Assembly (NCBI GenBank): GCA_964450645.1
Contig: CAYVEB010000005.1
Span: 4,357 to 68,356, forward strand
DNA from: JAKSPM01 sp964450645
GTDB lineage: Bacteria; Bacillota; Clostridia; Oscillospirales; Oscillospiraceae
DNA: 64,000 bases
Direction of reading: 5' to 3'
Shown: in pieces, positions 35,476-43,149 of the stretch
How positions within the stretch are numbered: the first letter of the stretch is position 1
How the letters are laid out: the number at the start of each line of letters is the position of its first letter
Translations under genes and position numbers: made by a program
Notes under the pieces: model-generated
Seen by the model: the letters and a program-made list of their open reading frames with translations, nothing else
What the model was told of the DNA's origin: nothing
Database searches by the model: none

Positions 35476-36077
35476 AGCCGCGTCACCTGCTGTCCGTCCG
35501 ATGTCTCCGGTTTTTCCTCCAAGCTCCGCATGGCCCGCTCCGCCAATTCGTCGCGTGGGTCAAGCTGAGCTTTTTCTATTGGCGGCAATTGGTCGAGGGA
35601 GGACAGCCCGAACGTGCGCAAAAAGTCCGGCGTGGTGCGGTAGAGATTGGGCCGCCCCGGCACATTGAGCTTGCCGCACTCCTCAATGAGTTTTTTGTTC
35701 AGCAGCGCGCCGATGGTATAGGCGCTGTCCACGCCCCGGAGCTGCTCCACATAGGCGCGCGTCGTGGGCTGGTAATAGGCGATTACCGCCAGCGTCTCCA
35801 GCTGCGAAGCCGAGAGCTTGGGCGGCTTTCGCGTCTCCAGAGCCTTTGCAATATATCCGCTCATCTCTCCGGCGGAACACATCTGATAGGCGTCCTCCAG
35901 GCGCACCACGCGCACGCCGCGCCGTTCAAACGCCAGCTTGTCCGAAAGCTCCTTAGCCGCCCGGTAGACCTCTGACTCGTCGCAGCCGGTGGCCAGACAA
36001 ATGCGCCCAGTAGGGACAGGTTCCCCGGCGGCAAATAAAATTGCCTCTATCACGCGCATCAATTCATCTAGATTCAT
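35472..36077 (-). CDS. scpB: Segregation and condensation protein B
   Basis: Kleisin-associated winged-helix subunit of the SMC-ScpAB condensin; 201 residues. Family stretches: EAILFAAGEPVPTGRI, KPPKLSASQLETLAVIAYYQ and the late LYRTTPDFLRTFGLSSLDQLP. ATG 36077 lies inside the end of scpA (14-base overlap), so translation is coupled. Confidence 0.95.
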   Translation of the reverse strand: MNLDELMRVIEAILFAAGEPVPTGRICLATGCDESEVYRAAKELSDKLAFERRGVRVVRLEDAYQMCSAGEMSGYIAKALETRKPPKLSASQLETLAVIAYYQPTTRAYVEQLRGVDSAYTIGALLNKKLIEECGKLNVPGRPNLYRTTPDFLRTFGLSSLDQLPPIEKAQLDPRDELAERAMRSLEEKPETSDGQQVTRL

Positions 36078-36858
36078 CGATCTGTTCCTCCGGCATCTGC
36101 AAAAAAGTAATGGTATATTCCCCGTTTTCGTCCATTTCCGCTGTTATAGCCCGCAGTTTGCACAGCTCCAGCACGGCCAAAAACGTCGCGACCAGCTCGC
36201 TGCGGCTGCGGCTGCCCTCAAACAGGGGCAGGAAACCGGACATCCCCCTGGCAAGCAGCCGGCGGAGAACCTCCGCCGCTTTGGCCGTCACGGAATATGG
36301 TTCCGTGCCGACAATGCCCTCAAAATTTGCAATGGGCGGCGGAAGCATCCGCTCCGAGCGCTCGGCCATCGCGCGAAAGGCATCCAGCAAATCCCGCGGT
36401 TCATGCCGGTACCGGTAAGTCCGGTCGGGTTCATAGGGCTCTGGCTGCTTGGTAAACAGTTCCACACCGATGGAATTGCGCGCTTCCAAAAAAGCAAAAG
36501 CAGATTTCAGCCGCTCATAGGCTTCCTTCCGCTGGCGCTCCTCCAGCGAGCGAATCAGCAGTTCCATCTCGGACAGCGCCTCCTGCTTCTCCGTCTCAGA
36601 CAGCAACATCTTTGATTTCATGTACATCAGATGCGAGGCCATCGAAATAAATTCCGATGCAATCTCCATATCCATCTGCTTCATCGCATCCAGATAGGCC
36701 AGGTACTGGGTCAGAATTGAGGCGATCGAGATGTCCTGAATGGCAACCTTATTTTTCGAGAGCAGCAGCAAAATTACGTCCAGCGGCCCTTCAAAATCTT
36801 CTAATTGGTCGGAGCGGGACCTGACCACGCCCTCCAATCGGTATTTTGGCTCTTCCAT
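36064..36858 (-). CDS. scpA: Segregation and condensation protein A
   Basis: Kleisin subunit that bridges SMC heads in chromosome condensation; 264 residues. N-terminal QLEDFEGPLDVILLLLSKNKV and IASEFISMASHLMYMKSKMLL are diagnostic; the C-terminal winged helix is RSRSELVATFLAVLELCKLR. It starts 39 bases from the site-2 protease gene and overlaps scpB. Confidence 0.95.
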   Translation of the reverse strand: MEEPKYRLEGVVRSRSDQLEDFEGPLDVILLLLSKNKVAIQDISIASILTQYLAYLDAMKQMDMEIASEFISMASHLMYMKSKMLLSETEKQEALSEMELLIRSLEERQRKEAYERLKSAFAFLEARNSIGVELFTKQPEPYEPDRTYRYRHEPRDLLDAFRAMAERSERMLPPPIANFEGIVGTEPYSVTAKAAEVLRRLLARGMSGFLPLFEGSRSRSELVATFLAVLELCKLRAITAEMDENGEYTITFLQMPEEQIDESR

Positions 36859-36897
36859 AGTTCACTCATAATGTAGGATTTCCAATATTATGCGGCT

Positions 36898-37623
36898 TCA
36901 ATCGTAGGCGATGGAAATTCCCGGGTACAGCGCGCTCATAATAGCCTTGACCGGAAATTTAGCGACATACCACAAAAGATTTTGCAGACCGTCGTTGAGA
37001 TCGTCCAGTATGGAAATGTTGTTCAGCACGCCGAGGAAAGCCAGCACAATCAGCAAAATCATCCCGTAACGCTCATAGCGCATCCATTTCAAATAGACGC
37101 GCTGGGGCAGGAATACCGCCACCACCTTGGAGCCATCCAACGGTGGAATCGGTAGCAGATTAAAAATCGCCAGCCCGCAGGAAAGATAGGTCACATATTC
37201 GAAAAAGTACCAGCAGTAGTAAAGCGCCTGGCCCCCGTTGATTTGGTAACACAGGTTGAAGACGGCCGCCGGTACCATTGCCACCAGCGCCACTAATACG
37301 TTGCACAGCGGCCCTGCCGCCGCCGTAAGCACCATTCCCCATTTGGGATTCTTAAAATTCCGCATATCAATCGGCACCGGTTTGGCCCAGCCCACGCCGG
37401 CCACCGCCATCATCACGAGCCCCACGACATCCACGTGACGAAAGGGATTTAAGCTCAGCCGCCCGCAATTTTTTGCCGTGCGGTCGCCCAGCCAATACGC
37501 GACGACGCCGTGGGCGCACTCGTGCAGCATGATGCACAGCAATGCCGCCGCCACGACGATCAAAAGATCCGCCAGCCTGCCGAATTCCAGCTGCTGCAGC
37601 CACTGTTTTATATTCGTAACCAC
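36898..37623 (-). CDS. Site-2 protease family zinc metallopeptidase
   Basis: Intramembrane protease of 241 residues with the HExxH motif in LHECAHGVVAYWLGD near residue 35 and the second motif FNLLPIPPLDGSKV, both inside membrane helices. About six helices in all, no PDZ domain, so a YwhC/short S2P type. The first codon is GTG 37623, which is only 3-4 bases from AGGTGG, a tight fit. Substrate unknown. Confidence 0.9.
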   Translation of the reverse strand: MVTNIKQWLQQLEFGRLADLLIVVAAALLCIMLHECAHGVVAYWLGDRTAKNCGRLSLNPFRHVDVVGLVMMAVAGVGWAKPVPIDMRNFKNPKWGMVLTAAAGPLCNVLVALVAMVPAAVFNLCYQINGGQALYYCWYFFEYVTYLSCGLAIFNLLPIPPLDGSKVVAVFLPQRVYLKWMRYERYGMILLIVLAFLGVLNNISILDDLNDGLQNLLWYVAKFPVKAIMSALYPGISIAYD

Positions 37624-37809
37624 TCACCACCTATTTTAGTTAGTATACCATGTTTCGTCTGTTTCTGCAACCTTTTTCTTCCAACCATTTTATTGCCGAA
37701 AAGTCCCCGCCCGCACCGCCAGCCACGTTGGAGAGGGCCGCCCGGCAGCAAGAAAGCGCGGCGGATTGGGTTCGGACGTTGCCGAAAACTATGGTTTTTT
37801 GGCAAATTT

Positions 37810-37839
37810 AAAAGCCGCGGAGCGCGCTCCGCGGCTTTT
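37810..37839 (-). terminator. Perfect 15-bp palindromic terminator after engB
   Basis: Residues 37810-37839 form a 30-base perfect palindrome, AAAAGCCGCGGAGCG and its complement, with U-runs on both sides. It lies 3 bases past the engB stop on the minus strand. The region 37624-37809 holds no gene; it contains a degenerate copy of the repeat seen near 18.7 kb. Confidence 0.85.
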
Positions 37840-37841
37840 GA

Positions 37842-38450
37842 CTATTGGGCGGCCGCATCCAATAAAATGCGCACCAATTCCTCCCGGCCGGTTCCATTTT
37901 CCGCTGAAAATGGGATGAGCCGCGTCTGTTTGGACAGCCGCAGCGTGTCGCGGATGTCCTGCAAATTGGATTCCACCTGGCTCTTTTTCAACTTGTCCAG
38001 CTTATTGGCCACAACCACAAAGGGGCAACCGCTTTGCTGAAACCAGTTCGCCATAATTTCATCGTTCTGCGTCGGCTGATGGCGGCTGTCCACGATCATC
38101 ACGCCCAGCGTCAACTGCTCCGGCTGGGCAAAATAGCCCTCCACCAGCTGCGCCCAACGGTCTTTTTCCGCTTTGGAAACTTTGGCGTAGCCATAGCCCG
38201 GCAGATCCACAAAATAGACCTGCCCATCCACCAAAAAGTAGTTGACATGCGCCGTTTTCCCCGGCTGCTCCCCGACTCTGGCAAAGTTTTTACGCTGCAG
38301 CACCCGGTTGATCACCGACGACTTACCTACGTTGGACTTCCCCGCAAAGGCAATCTGCGGCAGCGCGTCGTGCCGCAGATCCTCCCGCCTGGCGGCGGAA
38401 GAAATGAACTCCACCTTGTGCAGGTTAATCCCACTTTGAATTCCGTTCAT
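37842..38450 (-). CDS. engB: Ribosome biogenesis GTP-binding protein YsxC/EngB
   Basis: Essential GTPase for 50S assembly; 202 residues. G1 GKSNVGKSS, G3 DLPGYG, G4 NKLD and G5 SAENG. GGGAGAA precedes ATG 38450. It follows lon, the usual order in Firmicutes (clpP, clpX, lon, engB). Confidence 0.96.
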   Translation of the reverse strand: MNGIQSGINLHKVEFISSAARREDLRHDALPQIAFAGKSNVGKSSVINRVLQRKNFARVGEQPGKTAHVNYFLVDGQVYFVDLPGYGYAKVSKAEKDRWAQLVEGYFAQPEQLTLGVMIVDSRHQPTQNDEIMANWFQQSGCPFVVVANKLDKLKKSQVESNLQDIRDTLRLSKQTRLIPFSAENGTGREELVRILLDAAAQ

Positions 38451-38478
38451 ACCGTTCTCCCATTCAGGCCGCCGGTTT

Positions 38479-40905
38479 TCATTGGCGGATCCCCGGCGCG
38501 CGGGGCGGTTCCGTGGGCGGGACAGCCAGGCTCAGTTCCTCGCGCGCCGGCTTTTCGCTCTCGGTAACGCTCTCACAGTGGGCCAGATCCAATACCGTGT
38601 CGAGCACCTTGCTCACATGGTCCACCGTGATGAAATTCAGCGCTTTGCGAACCGTTGGGTCGATCTCCGCCAAATCTTTCTCGTTGGCCTGGGGGATGAT
38701 GACCGTCTTGACGCCATGGCGCAGCGCAGCCATCGTCTTTTCCTTCAAGCCGCCGATGGGCAACACCCGGCCGCGGATGGAAATTTCGCCCGTCATCGCC
38801 ACATCCCGCCGCACCGTCGCGCCTGTCAGCGCCGAAACCATGGCGGTACACACAGTAATCCCGGCGGAAGGGCCGTCCTTAGGCACCGCACCCTCCGGGA
38901 AGTGGACGTGGATGTCTTTGGTCTTATAGAAATCCGGCGCAACGTGCAGCTGCTGACAGTGAGCGCGGATATAACTCATGGCACTCTGGGCGGATTCCTT
39001 CATCACGTTGCCCAGGTTTCCTGTCAGCTCCAGATGGCCGCTGCCGTCGACCACGTTGCACTCCACCTCCAGCGTCTGCCCGCCCACCTGCGTCCAGGCC
39101 AGGCCCGTCACCAGGCCCACCGGATCCGTTGCCGGCAGACTGTCCGGCAGGATCTTTCTCGGCCCCAGATACGTGTCCAGGTTCTGCGCCGTCACCGTCA
39201 GCCGCTTCGGCGCTCCGGCCTGCACCAGCTGCATATCCGCTTTGCGGCAGACAGAGGCCAGCTCACGCTCCAGATTCCGGACGCCGGATTCCATGGTGTA
39301 GCATTGAATGATGTCGCGAATGGCATCGTCCGTCACCCGCAGCTGCGTCCGCTTCAGACCGTGCTTTTTCATCTGCTTGGGCAGCAGATGGTCCTTCGCG
39401 ATCATGAGCTTTTCCTCGTCGGTGTAAGACGACAGTTCGATCACCTCCATACGGTCCAGCAGCGCGCGGGGGATGGTGTCGGTGGTGTTGGCGGTGGTGA
39501 TGAACATACACTTGCTCAAATCAAAGGGCACTTCCAGGAAGTGGTCGCGGAAAGCGCTGTTTTGCTCGGCATCCAACACCTCCAGCAGCGCCGAAGACGG
39601 ATCGCCCTTGTAGTCGCTGCCCAGCTTGTCGATTTCGTCCAGCAGCAGCAAAGGGTTATTCGTACCGGCGGTGGAAATGGCGGTCAGGATTCTGCCCGGC
39701 ATGGCCCCGATATAGGTCTTGCGGTGGCCGCGGATCTCCGCTTCATCGTGGACGCCGCCCAGCGACAGCCGCGCCAGCTTGCGGTTCAGCGCCCGCGCCA
39801 CACTCATGGCAATCGAAGTCTTGCCCACGCCCGGAGGGCCGACGAGGCAAATAATTTGCCCTGGCAGCTCCGGCGCCATCTGTTTGACCGCCAAAATCTC
39901 CAAAATTCGCTCCTTGACTTTTTCCAAGCCAAAGTGATCGGCGTCGAGAATCTTGCGGGCCTTCTCCACGTCCACGGTTTCCCGGGTCGATTTGCTCCAC
40001 GGCAGCTCCAGCGCCACATCCAGATAGTTGCGGATTACCGCGGCCTCCGACGAGCCAAAGGGCTGCTTCATCAGGCGGGAAACCTCCTTGCGGAGCTTGT
40101 CCTTGACCTCCTGCGGGCATTTCAGATCCTCCACCTTCGCCCGGTACTCGGCGATGTCATCGTCGTCGTCTTCCTCGCCCAGCTCGCCCCGGATCACCTT
40201 CATCTGCTCGCGCAGATAGTAATCGCGCTGGCCCTTGTCCATATTCTTCTGGGTCTTCTCCGAAAGATCGTTCTCCAGGCGCAGGACGTTCAACTCCTCC
40301 GCCATCAGCCGGTTGGCCAACTCCAGCCGCCGCACAATCTGCTGCTGCGAGAGAATTTGCATCTTCTTTTGGTAGCTGAAAGAGCCGTATTGCCCCAGCA
40401 TATCCGCGACATATCCCGGATCCGACGAGGAGAGAATCTGCAGCATATTCTCCGGCATCTTCTGCTGGGACAGGTCGATAAACTCGTCAAAAAGCTGATA
40501 GCTCTGGCGCATCAGCGCTTCGATCCGGTTCGCGCTGGCGTGGCCTGCCATGTCCGGCAGGGACTCCACCTGCGCGATCAAAAACGGCTCCGTCTGCGTC
40601 AGTTGCTGAATCTGCGCGCGGTATTCCCCTTCTACCAAAATTCGCGCCATATCCCCAGGAATCCGCAGGATCTGCTTGATCTTCGCCACGGTTCCCACCG
40701 CGTACAGATCCTTTTCCGTGGGATCGTCTTCTAAAATGTTTTGCTGGGTCACCAAAAAAATCCGCTGGTCCCGCGCCATTGCGTGCTCCATCGCCTTGAT
40801 CGATTTTTCCCGTCCCACGTCAAAGTGGATCGTCATGCGGGGAAATACGCACAGGCCGCGAAGTGCCAGGGCCGGAATACGCCCAGAAAGTATGATATCT
40901 TGCAT
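38479..40905 (-). CDS. lon: ATP-dependent protease Lon
   Basis: Cytoplasmic AAA+ protease of 808 residues: N-terminal substrate domain, Walker A GPPGVGKTSIA, Walker B LLLDEIDK, and the catalytic dyad with Ser in PKDGPSAGIT and Lys downstream (GGLKEK). AAAGGAG precedes ATG 40905. The opposite strand is open for 750 codons, which is only a shadow of lon codon use. No CtsR or CIRCE box is seen upstream. Confidence 0.97.
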   Translation of the reverse strand: MQDIILSGRIPALALRGLCVFPRMTIHFDVGREKSIKAMEHAMARDQRIFLVTQQNILEDDPTEKDLYAVGTVAKIKQILRIPGDMARILVEGEYRAQIQQLTQTEPFLIAQVESLPDMAGHASANRIEALMRQSYQLFDEFIDLSQQKMPENMLQILSSSDPGYVADMLGQYGSFSYQKKMQILSQQQIVRRLELANRLMAEELNVLRLENDLSEKTQKNMDKGQRDYYLREQMKVIRGELGEEDDDDDIAEYRAKVEDLKCPQEVKDKLRKEVSRLMKQPFGSSEAAVIRNYLDVALELPWSKSTRETVDVEKARKILDADHFGLEKVKERILEILAVKQMAPELPGQIICLVGPPGVGKTSIAMSVARALNRKLARLSLGGVHDEAEIRGHRKTYIGAMPGRILTAISTAGTNNPLLLLDEIDKLGSDYKGDPSSALLEVLDAEQNSAFRDHFLEVPFDLSKCMFITTANTTDTIPRALLDRMEVIELSSYTDEEKLMIAKDHLLPKQMKKHGLKRTQLRVTDDAIRDIIQCYTMESGVRNLERELASVCRKADMQLVQAGAPKRLTVTAQNLDTYLGPRKILPDSLPATDPVGLVTGLAWTQVGGQTLEVECNVVDGSGHLELTGNLGNVMKESAQSAMSYIRAHCQQLHVAPDFYKTKDIHVHFPEGAVPKDGPSAGITVCTAMVSALTGATVRRDVAMTGEISIRGRVLPIGGLKEKTMAALRHGVKTVIIPQANEKDLAEIDPTVRKALNFITVDHVSKVLDTVLDLAHCESVTESEKPAREELSLAVPPTEPPRAPGIRQ

Positions 40906-40966
40906 AACGCCGCTCCTTTCTGTTCGTTTGATACTATTCTCCAGAAAAATAAGACATTTTTATTGG

Positions 40967-40993
40967 AGAGGGCCGTGCAAAGCGCGGCCCTCT
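40967..40993. repeat. 9-bp GC-rich hairpin upstream of lon
   Basis: AGAGGGCCG at 40967-40975 pairs with CGGCCCTCT at 40985-40993. It lies about 60 bases before the lon start, in the lon leader, with no U-run on either side. It may be a leader hairpin or the remains of a terminator. Confidence 0.45.
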
Positions 40994-41031
40994 TGAAACG
41001 GCAAGCCGCCCCAAAAGCCCTCTCATGCTCG

Positions 41032-41069
41032 ATTTCATAGAAAATAAACTTGCCTATTTTCTATGAAAT
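41032..41069. repeat. Perfect 15-bp AT-rich inverted repeat upstream of lon
   Basis: ATTTCATAGAAAATA at 41032-41046 and its exact complement at 41055-41069, with an 8-base spacer. It covers the end of the candidate small ORF described at 41035-41211. It could be an operator for a dimeric regulator of lon or a hairpin in the clpX-lon spacer. Confidence 0.6.
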
Positions 41070-41211
41070 TTTGTATGATCGGCCCGTTTTCCGCCGAATG
41101 CGGGCCGGTGATTTGCTCCGCCAGCCGCACAGCGCGGGTAGAAACAGCGCACGCATGGGCGATTTGATCCGATAACGCGTCAAAAACTGATGTCTGCCGG
41201 TCAATCCGCAA
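41035..41211 (-). CDS. Candidate small ORF or gene remnant between clpX and lon
   Basis: A 58-codon frame, TTG 41211 to TGA at 41035, reading RIDRQTSVFDALSDQIAHAC then AVSTRAVRLAEQITGPHSAE and ending IIQNFIENRQVYFL. Third positions are G/C-rich in the first two thirds, as in real genes here, and the frame stays open upstream into the clpX end. No good ribosome binding site is seen. It may be a short gene, a remnant, or chance. I do not recognise it. Confidence 0.3.
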   Translation of the reverse strand: MRIDRQTSVFDALSDQIAHACAVSTRAVRLAEQITGPHSAENGPIIQNFIENRQVYFL

Positions 41212-41225
41212 ATGCGTGCCGCTTA

Positions 41226-41242
41226 AAAGCCGCGCCGGCTTT
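41226..41242 (-). terminator. Short intrinsic terminator at the clpX stop
   Basis: AAAGCCG at 41226-41232 and CGGCTTT at 41236-41242 pair around a 3-base loop. On the minus strand the stem overlaps the clpX stop codon and is followed by TTAAG. A weak U-tract makes it a partial terminator at best. Confidence 0.5.
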
Positions 41243-42497
41243 AATTTTCCGCCGGGACGGCTTTTTTTGTGACGGGCTTGTGTACAATCATGGGAGCTTC
41301 CCCGCGGGTGACACAGCCCTCTGTTATCAAAGCGCTTTGGATGGTCGGGTCGGAGGGAACCTCGTACATCAATTCCGTCATGATCCCTTCCAGCACCGCC
41401 CGCAGACCCCTGGCGCCGATTTGCCGGTCGATCGCCTTCTGGGCAATGGCCTCCAGCGCGCGCTCCTCAAAGTCCAGCTCCACGCCGTCGTACTCCAGCA
41501 GCTTGCGATATTGCCGGCACAGAGCATTCTTCGGTTCCGTCAAAATCCGAACCAGATCCTCTTTTTTTAGACTCTGCAAGCTTGTGATCACTGGTAGTCT
41601 GCCCACAAGCTCAGGAATAATTCCGTATTTCAGCAAATCGTGGGGCTGAACCTGGCGAAACAGCTTGCCCAAATCCCGTTCCCGCTTGCTGACCAGCTCC
41701 GAGCCGAAACCGACCATGCTGCGGTCTGTGCGCTTTTCGATAATCTTATCCAGGCCGTCAAACGCGCCGCCGCAGATAAACAAAATTTTGCTGGTGTCGA
41801 TTTGAATAAAATCCTGCTGGGGATGTTTCCTGCCGCCCTGGGGCGGTACGTTCGCAACCGTTCCCTCCAAAATTTTCAGCAGCGCTTGCTGAACGCCCTC
41901 GCCGGATACATCGCGGGTAATGGACGTACTCTCGCTCTTGCGTGCAATTTTGTCCATTTCGTCGATGTAAATAATACCCTGTTCCGCCCGCTCCACGTCG
42001 TAATCCGCAGCTTGAATCAGCCGGAGGAGAATATTTTCTACATCCTCGCCGACATACCCGGCCTCTGTCAACGTGGTGGCGTCGGCAATCGCAAAGGGAA
42101 CGTCCAAAATCTTTGCAAGCGTCTGGGCAAACAGCGTCTTGCCGCTGCCGGTGGGGCCGATGAGCAAAATATTGCTCTTTTGCAGCTCCACATCGGAGTC
42201 CCCGCCCAGATAAATCCGCTTGTAGTGGTTATACACCGCCACGGACAGCGCCACCTTGGCCTCGTCCTGGCCAATGATATAGCCATCCATATAGTTCTTG
42301 ATTTCCTTCGGCGTGGGCAGCGCGTCCGGCGTAATAGCCGGCGTCTGGTCAACCTCATACATGTTGTCGCGCAGCAGACTGTTGCACAGCTCTACACATT
42401 CGTTGCAGATATAAACGTTGTTGCCGGACAGCATCCGCTTGACCTGCGACTCCCGCTTGCCGCAGAAGGAGCATCGGATATTTCTCTCGCTAGCCGT
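41241..42497 (-). CDS. clpX: ATP-dependent Clp protease ATP-binding subunit ClpX, apparent ACG start
   Basis: AAA+ unfoldase that feeds substrates to ClpP. The zinc finger is RCSFCGK with CNECVELC, Walker A GPTGSGKT, Walker B IIYIDEMDK, and the ClpP-binding loop is in the C-terminal half. The frame runs from the clpP stop through GGA GGA ACC ACT ACG GCT AGC GAG AGA with no ATG, GTG or TTG. GGAGG is 7 bases before ACG 42497, which would encode the usual start ASERNIRCSFC. The first ATG lies after the first Cys pair and would lose half the zinc site. Length 418 residues from ACG. Confidence 0.93.
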   Translation of the reverse strand, partial: TASERNIRCSFCGKRESQVKRMLSGNNVYICNECVELCNSLLRDNMYEVDQTPAITPDALPTPKEIKNYMDGYIIGQDEAKVALSVAVYNHYKRIYLGGDSDVELQKSNILLIGPTGSGKTLFAQTLAKILDVPFAIADATTLTEAGYVGEDVENILLRLIQAADYDVERAEQGIIYIDEMDKIARKSESTSITRDVSGEGVQQALLKILEGTVANVPPQGGRKHPQQDFIQIDTSKILFICGGAFDGLDKIIEKRTDRSMVGFGSELVSKRERDLGKLFRQVQPHDLLKYGIIPELVGRLPVITSLQSLKKEDLVRILTEPKNALCRQYRKLLEYDGVELDFEERALEAIAQKAIDRQIGARGLRAVLEGIMTELMYEVPSDPTIQSALITEGCVTRGEAPMIVHKPVTKKAVPAEN

Positions 42498-42509
42498 AGT
42501 GGTTCCTCC

Positions 42510-43091
42510 TTAGCGCTTGTAAATCACTTTGTCGATCAAGCCGTAGTTCTTCGCATCCGCCGCACTCATAAAATAGTCGCGCTCGCAGTCGGCTCTGACC
42601 GTCTCATAGTCTTTCCCCACGTTGTCCGCCAGAATCCGGGTCAGCTTTTCCTTCATCGCGAGCACCCGTCTGGCCTGGATCTCAATATCCGTCGCCTGGC
42701 CCTGGGCGCCGCCGGATGGCTGATGAATCATGACCTCTGCGTTGGGCAGCGCCAGACGCTTGCCCTTTGCTCCAGACGACAGCAAAAACGCGCCCATCGA
42801 CGCGGCCATGCCAATGCAGATGGTGGACACGTCGCACTTGATATACTGCATGGTATCATAAATCGCCATGCCGGAGGTGATGCTGCCGCCGGGCGAATTG
42901 ATATAAAATTGGATGTCCTTGTCCACATCCTGGGCTTCCAGGTACAACATCTGCGCTACGACGAGGGAAGCCGTGGTGTCATTGACTTCTTCCGAGAGCA
43001 TGATTATGCGGTCATTAAGCAAGCGGGAAAAGATGTCATACGAACGCTCGCCGCGACTGGTCTGCTCAACCACATAGGGAACTAAACTCAT
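42510..43091 (-). CDS. clpP: ATP-dependent Clp protease proteolytic subunit
   Basis: Serine protease subunit of 193 residues. Catalytic Ser in GMAASMGAFLL, His in VMIHQPSGG and the Asp in the C-terminal region. N-terminus LVPYVVEQTSRGERSYDIFS is the family signature. ATG 43091 follows GAGGAG. The ORF is open upstream but the extra part is a basic shadow of the tig gene end. clpX follows after 12 bases. Confidence 0.97.
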   Translation of the reverse strand: MSLVPYVVEQTSRGERSYDIFSRLLNDRIIMLSEEVNDTTASLVVAQMLYLEAQDVDKDIQFYINSPGGSITSGMAIYDTMQYIKCDVSTICIGMAASMGAFLLSSGAKGKRLALPNAEVMIHQPSGGAQGQATDIEIQARRVLAMKEKLTRILADNVGKDYETVRADCERDYFMSAADAKNYGLIDKVIYKR

Positions 43092-43149
43092 AGTAAAAAA
43101 CTCCTCTTGACAAATATGCATACAATATTTTAACCGCTTAAATGGAAAA

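Noticed and set aside
38482..40734. A 750-codon open frame on the plus strand opposite lon
   Set aside because: It mirrors lon codon use in GC-rich DNA; its protein is rich in His, Arg and Gln with no known domain, while lon is certain.
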